NCBI RefSeq assembly: GCF_902713425.1 | Contig: NC_081217.1 | Location: 13,164,589-13,228,588, forward strand | Source of the DNA: Acipenser ruthenus | Lineage: Eukaryota > Chordata > Actinopteri > Acipenseriformes > Acipenseridae | Direction: 5' to 3' | Length of the DNA: 64,000 nucleotides | Part shown: one piece after another, positions 43,952-55,309 of the stretch | How the letters are laid out: each line of letters begins with the position of its first letter | How positions within the stretch are numbered: position 1 is the stretch's first letter | Notes under the pieces: model-generated | What the model saw: only the letters and a program-made list of their open reading frames with translations | Database searches by the model: none | What the model was told of the DNA's origin: nothing | Program-made: the position numbers and the translations under genes

Positions 43952-44130
43952 ACCCACTCAGAACGTGTCCGCTTCCTCCAGCCCCCTAAGGAACACTGGA
44001 GCGGTCATCAATAACAGCGAGCAGTTGGCCAAAAACAACAATCGCTGTCTCCTTCACTCTCAAAAACAAACACTCTCACTCTTCCTCGTGGATAGCGAGT
44101 CCAAACACTTTAAAAACGCATTTCACTAGC
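43952..44130 (-). pseudogene. U3 snoRNA copy E, 3' part (split by LINE E)
   Basis: CCACGAGGAAGAGTGAGAG, TATTGATGACCGCTCC and TTCTGAGTGGGT on the minus strand. It resumes at GCTAGTGAAATGCG. The 5' part is at 52724-52781. Confidence 0.86.
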
Positions 44131-44335
44131 TTTTTATATAAATGTTTATTATAAAAATTCAAAACAAATCAAAATACATTCATAACATCAAAAACAAAAA
44201 GAAAGAAACATTACAAAAACAACTCACGCAGTGTTCTCATTTTCCATTTTTGCCCAAAGCCTTTGTCTATCCACACATAATCTCTAATCCTAGAAATCAC
44301 AATTTTACAGAAATCATTTACGTTTTGTTTTATTT

Positions 44336-44860
44336 TTAAACACTCAGATTTCTAATACTCCAAAGTGCCTCTTTTACACTCTTAATTATCAGCCATCCTT
44401 TTTCCCTGTCATTTGATTTAATCCCTTTTCTCGGCCCATACAATTTTAAATTGACACATAAATCTTGGTTTTTAATAAATTTCCATGTCCAATTATTTAC
44501 CCTTTCCCAACATTTCCTCGCATACTCACATTCATAAAACACATGTTGTATTGTTTCTTCTGCCCCACTCTCTCCTCTAACACATGCATTCGACCTCGAC
44601 ACCTGTCTTCTATAGAGCAGCTCTTTACAAGGCAGCCTTGCATGTCCTGTTAACCATGCTATGTCCTTTTGTTTATTACTTAATCTAAAATAATTTACAT
44701 TGTTCCATACCATTTCTGAGTCTTTGTCACTCAGTAAGCCTATTCTACTTAATTTTCCACTTGCCTCCTTCTTTTTAATCAATTTCTTTGCTGACCACTC
44801 GGCTTCCATCGCTTTACACACATTATTTTGTATAATAAAATTCATGGCCTTCCTGTACAC
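44336..44860 (-). pseudogene. LINE E ORF2, C-terminal Cys/His region (174 aa open)
   Basis: This is the longest open version of this region: MYRKAMNFIIQNNV, MVWNNVNYFRLSNKQKDIAW, ARLPCKELLYRRQ, CVRGESGAEETIQHVFYECE (the C-x-H-x-C type motif), KLYGPRKGIKSND and KEALWSIRNLSV. It sits at the C-terminal end of ORF2. It is separated by a break at about 44900 from the FFWGREFEKVKRE segment. Confidence 0.78.
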
Positions 44861-45561
44861 AAGGCATATCCTGACTGTGACACAGTATTCGTTAATTTCA
44901 CTATACCCATTCTCCTCAAACTGTCCAAAATAAAACCTAGCAAAAACTTTTTTTATTCATTTAAATAATTGACTTCAACATATGACACACAATGGACCCT
45001 TAGAAAATAAATGACTTTTGGAAAGCCCTTACCACCCTGACTCCCTTGTAAGATTACTGTTTCTCTCTTGACTTTCTCAAATTCCCTTCCCCAAAAAAAC
45101 CGAAACAATTGTCTATTTATTGTTCTACCTGATGCAACATCAGGTGGGAACACCCTTGCTACATACAGCAGCATTGGCATCAGTACCATTTTTATAATTA
45201 ATAGTTTTCCCTCTAGCGATAGCCTTCTTAACTTCCAATAATCCATTTCTCTTTACCCTCCCTAAGACTTCCACCCAGTTCCTACTCCCATTAATATGTT
45301 TATCAAATACAACACCCAAAATTGTTATACTCTCCTCTTCCACTATTAACTCCTTCTTGATCCTCTCCTTTTCTTTCCATTCTCCCATACACAGAGCATG
45401 ACTTTACTACGTTGATTTTTTAACCAGAAGCTGTTTCAAATAATTTCATTTTATCCAAGGCTTTGTGAACCTGAAAGTCATCTCTGCAGATAAACAAACA
45501 ATATATCATCCATGTAAGCCAATAACTTCACTTCTTGTTGTCCTGACCCTGGAATAATCAC

Positions 45562-46137
45562 CTACGTTATCTGCTTTGTTTTCCTTATTTTTGCTAGCAC
45601 GGGTTCTAAAGAAAAAATGTATAACAAGGGTGATAGAGGGCACCCTTGCCTTATACCTGAATTAATTTTAAACGACGGTGACAATAACCCATTTACCACC
45701 ACCCTGGCATTTACGTCCCGAAACAGCATTTTAGTCCAATCAATGAAAATTGGATCAAACCCCATATGCACAAAGACTTTATAGAGATATTCATGATCTA
45801 CCCTATCATAAGCTTTCTCCTGATCAATATTAATTAGACACAAAGTGTGTCCTCTCTCTTTTGCATATAGACATGCATCTCTTATTAGAACCAAATTATC
45901 CACCACAGTTCTCCTTGGCACACCACAAACCTGATCCGGACAGATTAATCTTCCGGTTACTTCTTGTAGTCTAATCATTAATATTTTGGATACAATTTTA
46001 TAATCACAATTAAGCAATGTAATTGGCCTCCAGTTCTTCAGATCATTGATATCCCCTTTATTTTTAAACAAAATGGTTATCAAACCTTCCCTCATAGATC
46101 TCCCCAAACCTTTAACTTTAAAACATTCATTAAGCAC
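45562..46137 (-). pseudogene. LINE E ORF2, reverse transcriptase core (191 aa open)
   Basis: ITILFKNKGDINDLKNWRPI, CGVPRRTVVDNLVLIRDACL, INIDQEKAYDRVDHEYLY (palm A with the first catalytic Asp), FIDWTKMLFRDVNARVVVNG and IRQGCPLSPLLYIFSLEPVL are continuous. The YxDD box lies just past its end in another frame (about 45520-45500). The fingers segment is lost into the adjacent insertion. Confidence 0.82.
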
Positions 46138-46139
46138 TT

Positions 46140-47960
46140 TGTCACGGGTGACCCTGAACCAGTTATTATGTGTAGTAAGAAAGTGGATTCCTTTGCATGG
46201 AGAATTTCAGTGGCTAGAGTTCACGGCTCCTTGATTGATTCAGATTCAGTTGTATTAAGTCTGCCCACTAATAATGTAGAGCAAAATAGGTATTGTGGTG
46301 TTTGCAGAGCCGACCCGAGCTGAACCCAAGACAGAAGTGGAGTCCTGCTGGGAACGAGCTGAAACATTGGACATGGACTGGATGACTTAAAAATGAAATG
46401 TATTAATGAGATGATATGTGTTGTAACCATTTGTAATGTTTGAATAATCTTTAGTCTGTAACGAATACTGTAAAGTGCTCTCTCTCTGTAAGACCGTACA
46501 ACAGAATCTGGTACAACTTGATACACTGGCCGGCCTTGAGCAATCTCTTATCAAAATTGGCACGATTCCCAGAATTTAGTGCTAAAATCTCTGTTAACAC
46601 TTTTCAGCTTGAATACAGAATAATGCTGTACTAATAGATGTATGTTAAAATGTTTGTTTTAAATGGTATAGATTGTTGTGGTAACATATAATCATAGGTA
46701 GTGATAATTATTGTTAGTATGAAATACTATGAACAATTTTTATGTATAAGATCATATGATTCACTTTGCTTAATATGATAGCATACCTGAAGCTGTTTTC
46801 TATGAAGATGAGCATAGTTAAAAACTGAGTCCTAATTCAATGAAAAGAATTATTGTGTGCTTACATTCAAGAATTATAACTTCCGAATATAAAGGGAAAA
46901 GGAGTTAGGAGTATTCTTAAGGGAAAGAGAAACAGAAAAGGAGTAAAAGACCTCGCTTTGAGTAGGTTTCTGCTTGTAATTCAGTTTTAAAATAAGTGGG
47001 TGAGTAAGAACAACCTAGAGTAAAAAGCAGCCTCTAATTCAAGAAAAATAAGCATTGTCAGAAGATACACCACAAATAGAGAGCAGAAAAATTGAATAAA
47101 ATCCTATTGTAATATTGCGGATATACTGCTGCTAGCAGAAAGTAATAAGGTTAGCAGCCATACGCTATAAGAAGTAATGTACTAGTTTGACTCTGAAGTT
47201 AAAAGACGCAGCATAAAAAGAAGTTGTGGTAAACATACAAAATAAAAGGATTGAATAAATAATGAAGAATAAAAGCAGGTTTTAGGAGAGTAAACTCTAT
47301 GTGATCTGTCTTCTTGAACTCTCTATCAGCCTGCCCTTGGAGAAGATTTGTATTAGCCGATGGAAGGCCTCTTTGGTGGGAAGAGGCCGGAATTTTTTTA
47401 TCAGAAGGCTTATAGTATCGGGCCGGACTGCAAAAATAGGGAGTTAGAACGGATGGTCTTAGCACCTAAGATAGTTAGTTGCCGGGCGGAACAAGCACGT
47501 AAGATACAGGTGTAAGGAAAGTTCTAGGGAACATTAATCACTATGAAACTTGGCAAGAAAAGAGGTGTCTCCAGCAAGCTGGTTTTAGCCAGTATGAATA
47601 TAGCTGAAACATACAGGGTCATCTGAGTGTCAATTGAGTTCAGGCAATTGGGGCCCATAGGAGAGAAAGGCATTACAACTTCATAGCTCAATAAAATAGT
47701 TGGGTTTTTCATAAGGAGAAAACTCTATACTAGAAGAGATATAGAATAAAGGTTCCCTATAATACCGGCTAAACATACACCAGTAAGGAAAGAAGGAAAC
47801 TAATTTGAGTGAGATGACATGAAGGAATATATTTTTGAAAGCCAAGTTCATGTAATCAATTATAATCATTATAACTATAACTGCTATATTATGATGTAAC
47901 TATTGGTGTTGCATATATTCAAACACCACTCTTTTTATAATACACACAATTATTGGTGCT
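46140..47960. mobile_element. unidentified insertion of about 1.8 kb in LINE E
   Basis: LINE sequence stops at GCACTTTG (about 46140) and resumes at CCCCCGCTATAAGC (about 47964). Comparison with copy C shows that this stretch is foreign and that it also replaces part of the LINE. It is AT-rich with no long frame, recognised domain, tRNA or clear terminal repeats. Confidence 0.5.
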
Positions 47961-48049
47961 TAATCCCCCGCTATAAGCAATACCCTGCTCGTTACCAAAA
48001 ATCTTAATTTTTCAAATAAATGAACTCTCTCCGTAGCTGACTGGGGCCC

Positions 48050-48665
48050 TGTAACAGGGCGAGCAACCCTGTACATTGTTTATTTATTTTTAGATCGGGG
48101 TCTCCCCCTCCGCCCCTGTGCAGTGTATTTATTTTGTATTATTTTTATTGTATTGTATTTATGACGGCGTAGCGCTGTGTTATTGTTTCGTTTATTTTTA
48201 AAAGTGTCCTGGCAGAGGCGACATCGGTGCTCGTCCTCTGCCAGGAGTAACAATTAAAACTCGTGCAGAAGGTGGCCATCTCCCGAATTAATTAGGTGAT
48301 TTAATTTGTTGCTAATCGGGAGATGGTCACCTGTTATAAAAAGCCTGCAGATCTCCAACTCGTGGTGGGTGTTGTAGGTGCGGAGAGAGCGAGACGGAGA
48401 TTAAAAGCAAAACTAAAAGAAAATAACATAGGAACAGTGAAGGCAATCTGCCCAGCCTGACCTGTGTTTGATTTATTTTGTGTTCGTGATTTGTTTTTGT
48501 TTACCCTTTTACTTTGCTCGGTGAGCACAGTGATTTTTTGTTTAAATATTTATTTTATTTTTTGTTTGCTTTAAATAAAACGGCGCCCGTGCCACTGCAC
48601 CATACCTTTTGTTTTGTTGTGCCGCCTTTTGCCGTGACGTCAGACCCTCAGCCATTCCTGTCACA
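48050..48665 (+). repeat. 5' LTR of nested element in LINE E
   Basis: 616 bp, TGTAAC..GTCACA. It contains TTATAAAAAGCC (TATA box) near 48333 and AATAAAAC near 48574. Confidence 0.88.
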
Positions 48666-49199
48666 CGTGGTGTCCTGCGTGGGATCGCAGCACCTCCAGG
48701 ACGCAGTCAGAAGAGGGAGCATTCCTGCTGGTTCCACCTCCACCGCCCTGGGAGGACTGGGTGTTGCTCCCACCTCTGCCAGCAGAGGGAGCATACCTGC
48801 TGGTGCCATCTCCACTGCCCTGGGAGGACTGTGAGTCGCTCCTACCTCCGCCAGCAGAGGGAGCATACCTGCTGGTTCCACCTCCACCGCCGTGGGAGAA
48901 CGACGTGTCGCTCCCACCGCCAGCAGAGGGAGAATACCTGCTGGTGCCACCTCCTTCTCCGTGGGAGGACGACATGTCGCTCCCACCAGCAGAGAGAGCA
49001 TGCCTGCTGGTTCCGCTTCCACCACCGCCAGCAGAGGGAACATGCCTGCTGGTTTCCCTGTTGCAGCCAGAAGGGGAGGCGCCCCTGCCGCCTTCGCTGC
49101 CAGAAGGGGAGGAGCCGCCTTCGCAGCCTAGTGGGGAGGAAGCCCTTCCGCCTTCGCAGCCTGAAGGGGAGGAAGCCCTGCCGCCTTCGCAGCCTGAAT

Positions 49200-49670
49200 G
49201 GGAGGAGCCCCTGTCGCCTTGGCCACCAGAAGGGGAGGAGCCCCTGCCGCCTTGGCCGCCAGAAGGGGAGGAAGCCCCTGCCGCCTTGGCAGCCTGAAGG
49301 GGAGGAAGCCCTGCCGCCTTGGCCGCCTGAAGGGGAGGAAGCCCTGCCGCCTTGGCCGCCTGAAGGGGAGGAAGCCCTGCCGCCTTGGCAGCCTGAAGGG
49401 GAGGAAGCCCTGCCGCCTTGGCAGCCTGAAGGGGAGGAAGCCCTGCCGCCTTGGCAGCCTGAAGGGGAGGAAGCCCTGCCGCCTGAAGGGGAGAAGCCCC
49501 TGCCGCCTTGGCCGCCAGAAGAGGAGGAGCCCCTGCCGCCTTGGCCGCCAGAAGAGGAGGAGCCCCTGCCGCCTTGGCCGCCAGAAGAGGAGGAGCCCCT
49601 GCCGCCTTGGCCGCCAGAAGAGGAGGAGCCCCTGCCGCCTTGGCCGCCTGAAGAGGAGGAGCCCCTGCCC
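49200..49670. repeat. 33-bp minisatellite in nested element
   Basis: About 14 units of GCCTGAAGGGGAGGAAGCCC plus TGCCGCCTTGGC. Units are multiples of 3, which keeps several frames open. Confidence 0.9.
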
Positions 49671-50266
49671 ATGAAGGCGACAGCAGGAGCCGCCGTCGGC
49701 ATCGCCTGGGGTTGCCTGTGTCTCCCTTGCGTCTCCTAGGGTTGCTGCCGGTCCTGTGTCGCCTCCCGAGGGTCCGCTGCCGCTGCCGTCGCCTCCCGAG
49801 GGTCCGCTGCCGCTGCCGTCGCCTCCCGAGGGTCCGCTGCCGCTGCCGTCGCCTGGGGTCGCCAGGGATCCTGCTTCACCTGGGGTCACTACACTGTGGT
49901 CGGAGCCCCACGGAGGGGAGCTGCCGGCCATCAAGAAAGGGGGGGGAGGTCAGGAGACAAGCTCCCCCAGCCGCACTTTCGCGGCAGGAGTTTGGGTGGT
50001 CAGAGCCCCACGGAGGGGAACTGCTGGCCATGAAGAGGAGGGGGAAGGTCAGGAGACCAGCTCCCCCAGCCGCACTTTCGCGGCAGGAGAGAGTGTGGAG
50101 GGAGCCCCGGAAGAGGGAGCTGCCGGCCACGAAGAATTGGGGGGTGCTGGAGATTCCACCATGGCCACCCCCCGGAAACAACTTGCTTCCCCCTCTTCCG
50201 GGACATTGAGACTGAGGGGGGAGGTGGCCGTTGGGGCCATGTGTGCGTTGCACAAGGGGGGGGATA

Positions 50267-50874
50267 TGTAACAGGGTGAGCAGCCCTGTACATTGTTTAT
50301 TTATTTTTAGATCGGGGTCTCCCCCTCCGCCCCTGTGCAGTGTATTTATTTTGTATTATTTTTATTGTATTGTATTTATGACGGCGTAGCGCAGTGTTAT
50401 TGTTTCGTTTATTTTTAAATGTGTCCTGGCAGAGGCGACATCGGTGCTCGTCCTCTGCCAGGAGTAACAATTAAAACTTGTGCAGAAGGTGGCCATCTCC
50501 CGAATTAATTAGGTGATTTAATTTGTTGCTAATGGTCACCTGTTATAAAAAGCCTGCAGATCTCCAACTCGTGGTGGGTGTTGTAGGTGCGGAGAGAGCG
50601 AGACGGAGATTAAAAGCAAAACTAAAAGAAAATAACATAGGAACAGTGAAGGCAATCTGCCCAGCCTGACCTGTGTTTGATTTATTTTGTGTTCGTGATT
50701 TGTTTTTGTTTACCCTTTTATTTTGCTCGGTGAGCACAGTGTTTTTTTGTTTAAATATTTATTTTATTTTTTGTTTGCTTTAAATAAAACGGCGCCCGTG
50801 CCACTGCACCATACCTTTTGTTTTGTTGTGCCTTCTTCTGCCGTGACGTCAGACCCTCAGCCATTCCTGTCACA
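50267..50874 (+). repeat. 3' LTR of nested element in LINE E
   Basis: 608 bp, nearly the same as 48050-48665 apart from one short length difference and a few bases. Confidence 0.88.
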
Positions 50875-50894
50875 GGCCCATATACATTTATTAC

Positions 50895-51212
50895 TCACAA
50901 TTCTGTCTCTCCATATTTAACATCAATAATCAATAAACGCCCAGGGACTACTTCATGTATTTCACTTATGACATTTGCATTTTTAAACACAACGCCCAGC
51001 CCTGCAGCTCTTTCTGTATTTGACCCCGACCATATTGATTCCCCCACATTCCATTCCTGCTTTAAATTAAAGTAACTCTTAGAGTATGGAATAACACACT
51101 CTTGCAAGCAAAACATATCTGCATCAATAGTTTTTAAATAACCCAGCACGCTTCTAAGTTTACTCGAACTCCAAATCCCTCTAACATTTATTGACACAAT
51201 ATTAAATAACAT
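50895..51212 (-). pseudogene. LINE E ORF2, endonuclease N-terminus (105 aa)
   Basis: FNIVSINVRGIWSSSKLRSV and MFCLQECVIPYS are the first boxes of the APE-type endonuclease. GVVFKNANVISEIHEVVPGR and LLIIDVKY follow. It is cut by the LTR element at 50874. Confidence 0.78.
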
Positions 51213-51275
51213 GACTAATAATCAAAAAAAAGAGCAACACAAATATACACCCTTCGTCCCCATTATTTTCCTACA

Positions 51276-52452
51276 TCAGACCCATCTTTCTCTTTTTTCC
51301 CTTTTTTTCCTTTTTTTCTTCCCCTCCTCCCATTCTTGCTCCTTGTCCATCCCAGCACCCTTCCCCCCAAGTTTATCATTGTCCACAGCAGCGCTGTTTT
51401 GTTCAGCACTTACGTCCTCCACAGTTTCAACGTCCCGTACCTGCCCTTCTGCAGTTGCTTCGCCCTTTCCAGGCTTCAGCATGGCCGATACTGAAGAAAA
51501 AGACGTAACGTCCCCTTCTTCCAAAAAGGCTGCCCCATCAAAGCCCAATCTGACCACGTCCTCTCTCCCGCTAGAATAGGCAGGGCTGTCCACATAAAGC
51601 CCAGCCTCCTCCATTACCTCCACCTCAGATGTTACCTGAATTTATTTCAGATTTTGCTTCATACGAAACCAATACCTTGCCGACTTTCTTTTTAGTTGTG
51701 TCACTCCCCGCATCCTGTTGGTCAGGCTTGCGCTTTGTCGTTCTCCGTACTTCCCGGTCAGCAATGGCGCTCTCATACTCAGGCTCCTCAGCACTCGAGT
51801 CTGACTCTGAAAAATACTCCTCCAAACTCTCCTCTGTGTTCCCAATCTGTGCCATGCTGTTCCTCTAACTCTCCGAATCAGCCTCCTTCTCCTACATCGT
51901 TTGTTCTAGCACTCTTAGCCCTTTAATCATGTTGGAGTACAGGTCCAGGCATGCTTTAAAGACGTGCCCCTCTTTCCCACACAGGTTGCATTTCTTCTCT
52001 GTGCACATGGAACTAATGTGCAGCCCACCACAGTTCTTACACTTTACAGTCTTGCAAGCCACCGCTATGTGTCCCAGTTCCCCACAGTTACGGCACAGCT
52101 TCGGCATGCCGTAGTAGATCACAAACCCAAGAGCACTTCCCAGTGTAATATTATTTAGCAAATGCCGCACGCCATTAATCCCGCTCGGGTCCTCATGGAG
52201 TTGAATGAGCCATTGTCTAGCCCCATTCCACACCCCATCTGCATCTCTCACTTTGCGACTGGCAGATTTAACCTGACAGTGTCTGCTCAACCAGGTCTCA
52301 ATATCATTATCATTTACAGTCTCGTCATAAAACTGAATCGTGAAAACTTTGATTTCTCTGTCGGACAGAGGCTCAACTAAAAACTGATTTAAAGGTGCAT
52401 CTTTTTTCTTGTTAAACACTTCCAAGCACTTCCCCATTGCCCCTGTACTCAC
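51276..52452 (-). pseudogene. LINE E ORF1, zinc-knuckle protein
   Basis: The best part is 52452-51892 (186 aa open): QFLVEPLSDREIKVFTIQFY, NDIETWLSRHC, VWNGARQWLIQLHEDPSGIN, then knuckles CRNCGELGHIAVAC, CKNCGGLHISSMC and CNLCGKEGHVFKAC. An acidic tail with SEYFSESDSSAEE-like residues (51855-51625) and another Ser/Glu segment (51623-51276) follow in shifted frames. It is equivalent to ORF1 of copies A and C. Confidence 0.78.
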
Positions 52453-52723
52453 GAAGCTGACATCAAAGCTTGCAGTTATTCCTGGTCTTCTGATTTAAAC
52501 AATTCAGCTCCATCGGTTTGACTTCTAGCAGCCTCTGAAGAATCTGTCGACCTGAAGACCAATCTGGTTAAGGTCACGTCTTCCTTTTCTTTCCAGGTCA
52601 AACGGAGCACGTTGAATCTCCGCCATCGTCTCAACTCCTGCTGTAGATCTTTCCAATTCCCGGCAGAAGATCCTTTTGGAAGCTGAAGAAGTGCTTAAAT
52701 AATGCTAACCTCACAGAAAAACT

Positions 52724-52781
52724 CTAGAAACGCATTTCGCTAGCAAATCACTATAGAAATGATCCCTGGAAGTACTGTTTT
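52724..52781 (-). pseudogene. U3 snoRNA copy E, 5' part with duplicated target
   Basis: Minus strand runs from the U3 5' end through ATTTCTATAGTGATTTGCTA and on to GCGAAATGCGTTTCTAGAG, 21-23 bp past the insertion point used on the other side. That segment is therefore present at both ends of LINE E. Confidence 0.82.
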
Positions 52782-53137
52782 ATGTGCAACTGGCCGACCG
52801 TCTCCAACCAACTCTGAGTGGCACCGGTAGCTGTGCCGGTGACAAATAAACAGGAGCACTTTCATATAATGCAATTGCTGAATCCCAGTGAGGTGTTACA
52901 ATAACATTTCAAACTCATTCCAGACTGCAGGCGGTTAAAAGCTTAATTGGGTTCAAGTTTCTCGTATGATTTAAAAGTACGAGCCAGTTGCCTCATTTGC
53001 ATTGCCTGCCTTCCTCCTTTGCAGTGTGAAGTCCATCAAATGTGTGCTTAAAATCTGATGAATACGATTGCCATTTGAACCGTAAATATTTTAGTTATAT
53101 GCATACAGTGTTCTGTTGGGCTCCGAGGGTGTTATCT
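52782..53137 (-). promoter_or_regulatory. U3 upstream region, copy E
   Basis: It is colinear with 10903-11251, with the PSE-like TCACCGGCACAGC near 52826-52842 and the octamer ATTTGCAT at 52995-53002. Confidence 0.6.
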
Positions 53138-53209
53138 AATAAAACAACGTAATCGGTGAGCGCGTTCGGCTTAACCAAAACGTTGCTGTTTCAAGCCCAC
53201 GCAGGGACG
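53138..53209 (+). pseudogene. tRNA-Asn(GTT) relic
   Basis: The same relic as 11252-11323: GTAATCGGTGAGCGCGTTCG, anticodon loop shortened to GGCTTAACC, T arm TGTTTCAAGCCCACG and 3' strand CAGGGACG. Confidence 0.78.
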
Positions 53210-53963
53210 AGGCATTCTTTTTGTCAATCGCCTTTGTCAAGCCAGTAAACCTGTATATAATGAGAAACGTTCAACAGCTCGGAAACACCATAATAGAATC
53301 CAATGCCTTTACAAATGTGTTTTGAAACTGTTCATTTTTCACCCAAATGCGGTTCTCAAATTCTTTTGCCTACTTTTTATTATTAGTATTACTTTTTCCA
53401 GAGTAAGATCAAAAGGCAAACATCCAGGAAATAGGTAAACACTGCTACAGCGCTTGAATTGTCTCAACAAACGTTTAGCTCAAACTTGTACATTGAGAGT
53501 CTATTCACATCTTTAACACAATCATCTGTGTTCCAGTAGCGGTTAATCCACATGGTGATCAATAAAGTGAATGCTGGCTTTGCTCACATATTAGCAAGAC
53601 GTTTTCAGGATTCACGCATATTCTGAACAAGCACACTAGCATATGGTAATGAAAGGACAGGAAAATAACAGGTTTATTGGCTCTGGTCTTGTATCGTCAC
53701 CCTGATTACTGTCTGTAAGGAAGTGGCATTAATCAAAACCTAATTATGTAAGGTTACCAATGCGCAAATACGAAGCATATTAAAACTTCTTCACAATCTT
53801 AAATCTTCCCACATGAATTACGAATACTTACTGATTAGTACGGCCCTTTCCCAATGTAACACTCTGCTTTGTTTGAACACCAACGATTGCTTGGATATTT
53901 ATTAAACCACGATAATATTGTTCCCACTTTCTTTAGTACTACCAAATGTGTGCTTCCCTTGTC
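53210..53963. other. unit spacer between tRNA-Asn and tRNA-Arg
   Basis: Second copy of the spacer at 11324-12073. Nothing recognised inside it. Confidence 0.6.
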
Positions 53964-53985
53964 AGCCCTAGTGGCATAATGGAGA
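53964..53985 (+). pseudogene. tRNA-Arg(CCT) relic, 5' 20 nt only
   Basis: GCCCTAGTGGCATAATGGA is the start of tRNA-Arg-CCT. The remainder is deleted and the sequence passes directly into tRNA-Ile. Confidence 0.82.
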
Positions 53986-53992
53986 AAAGTAA

Positions 53993-54066
53993 TGGCCCGT
54001 ACGGGGATCGAACCTGCGACCTTGGCGTTATTAGCACCACGCTCTAACCAACTGAGCTAACCGGCC
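53993..54066 (-). tRNA. tRNA-Ile (AAT)
   Basis: Minus strand GGCCGGTTAGCTCAGTTGGT opens a 74-nt cloverleaf. The anticodon loop is CTAATAA (anticodon AAT), the T arm is GCAGGTTCGATCCCCGT with one A-C mismatch, and the acceptor 3' strand ACGGGCC pairs with GGCCGGT. A TTTT lies about 10 nt downstream on the minus strand. It is nearly identical to vertebrate tRNA-Ile-AAT and is the only whole copy here. The other two are relics. Confidence 0.9.
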
Positions 54067-54347
54067 ACACACGAACCTTGTTATTAAAACCCGAGAAAAA
54101 CAAGTCCTGCCGACATTATGATTACCAAGATATGTTAAACTGAACAATAACACATTCAAAGTATTGGAAAGGCATAATTAGAGGCCTCATCTTTGAGGCA
54201 GTTTAACAGTGTGAAGAAAGTGGCGAGGTGCGGGCTTGCGGTGACTTTCTCTCATTTAAAAACCTGTGATTTGATTACTAACAAGAAAAACAAGTAAAAT
54301 TACCAAACATTCGGTGGACGTTTTAGAAATAAATTAACAAGAAGATT
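54067..54347. other. unit spacer between tRNA-Ile and tRNA-Leu
   Basis: Third copy of the spacer at 12383-12663, with GGCCTCATCTTTGAGGC. Confidence 0.6.
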
Positions 54348-54424
54348 TGTCAGCAGTGGGATTTGAACCCACGCCTCCATGGAGACTGCGACCTGAACGC
54401 AGCGCCTTAGTCGGCCATCCTGAC
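54348..54424 (-). pseudogene. tRNA-Leu(CAG) relic
   Basis: It keeps GTCAGGATGGCCGA, the CAG anticodon arm, the variable arm and T arm GTGGGTTCAAATCCCAC, but a 5-bp deletion removes part of the D arm. It is probably non-functional. The acceptor 3' strand (CTGCTGACA) has one extra base. Confidence 0.82.
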
Positions 54425-54524
54425 TTGGACCGACTTTCCACAACACTGCAGCACACTGCTGAACCTCCAATGTCTGACGCTGCAGTAAATCACCTGGCGT
54501 GTGTGTGTACTTATTCTTTTTCTG

Positions 54525-54688
54525 GTTATATTAAGGAGGGCGACTTGTTTTGTCGCATTCTGTATGGAATCACAAGGACACTCCTCTTACAGAAAGAAAA
54601 TATACGGCAAAAAGAGTGATCGCTTCACGGTTAGAAACAAAATCAGAACAGTCTATTAGCAAATGAGCTTCATTAAAAAACCACAAAG
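54525..54688 (-). mobile_element. Penelope-fragment 3' flank, unit F, first piece
   Basis: Colinear with 5140-5320. It is interrupted at GCATT by the LTR element at 54694. Confidence 0.65.
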
Positions 54689-54693
54689 GCATT

Positions 54694-55308
54694 TGTAACA
54701 GGGCGAGCAGCCCTGTACATTGTTTATTTATTTTTAGATCGGGGTCTCCCCCTCCGCCCCTGTGCAGTGTGTTTTTCTTTTGTATTTAGTTTTATTGTAT
54801 TATATTTATGACGGCGTAGCGCCGTGTTTTGTTTATTTTTTAAAACGTGTCCTGGCAGAGGCGAGATCAGTGCTCGTCCTCTGCCAGGAGTAATTAATTA
54901 AAACTCGTGCAGAAGGTGGCCATCTCCCGAATGAATTAAGTGGTCTAATTTGTTGCTAATCGGGAGATGGTCACCTGTTATAAAAAGCCTGCAGCTCTTT
55001 AGATCGGGGTGGGTGTTGGAAGGAGAGTGAGCGAGAGGATTAAAACGAAACTAAAAGTAAACTCCAGGAACAGTGAAGGCAAATGCTCAGCCTGACCTGG
55101 GTTTTGTTTATTATTTTTGTGTTCGTGATTTTGTTTTGTTTAACTATTTATTTTGCTCTGTGAGCGAGTGTTTTCTGTTTGGATATTTTATTTATTTATT
55201 TTTGGTTGCTTTAAATAAAACAGCGCCCGCGCCACTGCACAATACCTTTTTGTTGTTGTGGTCCCTTCTTCTGCCGTGACGTCAGACCAGTCAGCCATTC
55301 CTGCCACA
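54694..55308 (+). repeat. 5' LTR of nested element, unit F
   Basis: 615 bp, TGTAACAGGG..TGCCACA, with TTATAAAAAGCC near 54977 and AATAAAAC near 55213. Confidence 0.9.
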
Positions 55309-55309
55309 T

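Larger units (their letters stand above)
48050..50874 (+). mobile_element. non-autonomous LTR element, proline/glutamate-rich, inside LINE E
   Basis: Two LTRs (48050-48665, 50267-50874) with TGTAACAGGG..CCTGTCACA ends, and a 5-bp target duplication GGCCC (48045-48049, 50875-50879). A primer-site-like TGGTGTCCTGCGTGGGATCG follows the first LTR and a G-rich tract precedes the second. The internal 1.6 kb is almost all minisatellite coding for PPWQPEGEEAL and EGPLPLPSP repeats, ending in a non-repeated tail. No enzymes are encoded. It is the same family as 54694-58729 but shorter, lacking its zinc-knuckle start. Confidence 0.87.
44131..52723 (-). mobile_element. Tx1/L1-like LINE, family 1, copy E, inserted in U3
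   Basis: The LINE itself is about 3.9 kb, interrupted by an unidentified insertion (about 46140-47960) and by an LTR element (48050-50874). Parts: ORF1 (about 52650-51276), endonuclease N-terminus (51212-50895), short endonuclease piece (48049-47961), RT (46137-45562), post-RT (45388-44953) and C-terminal region (44860-44336). The linker between endonuclease and RT is missing. It is inactive. Its 5' junction carries a repeated U3 segment, a probable target duplication of about 21-23 bp. Confidence 0.86.

Noticed and set aside
48609-49739. Long proline-, arginine- or glycine-rich frames as host genes (for example 376 and 286 residues)
   Set aside because: They are alternative frames over the same minisatellites between two LTRs and contain no domain.
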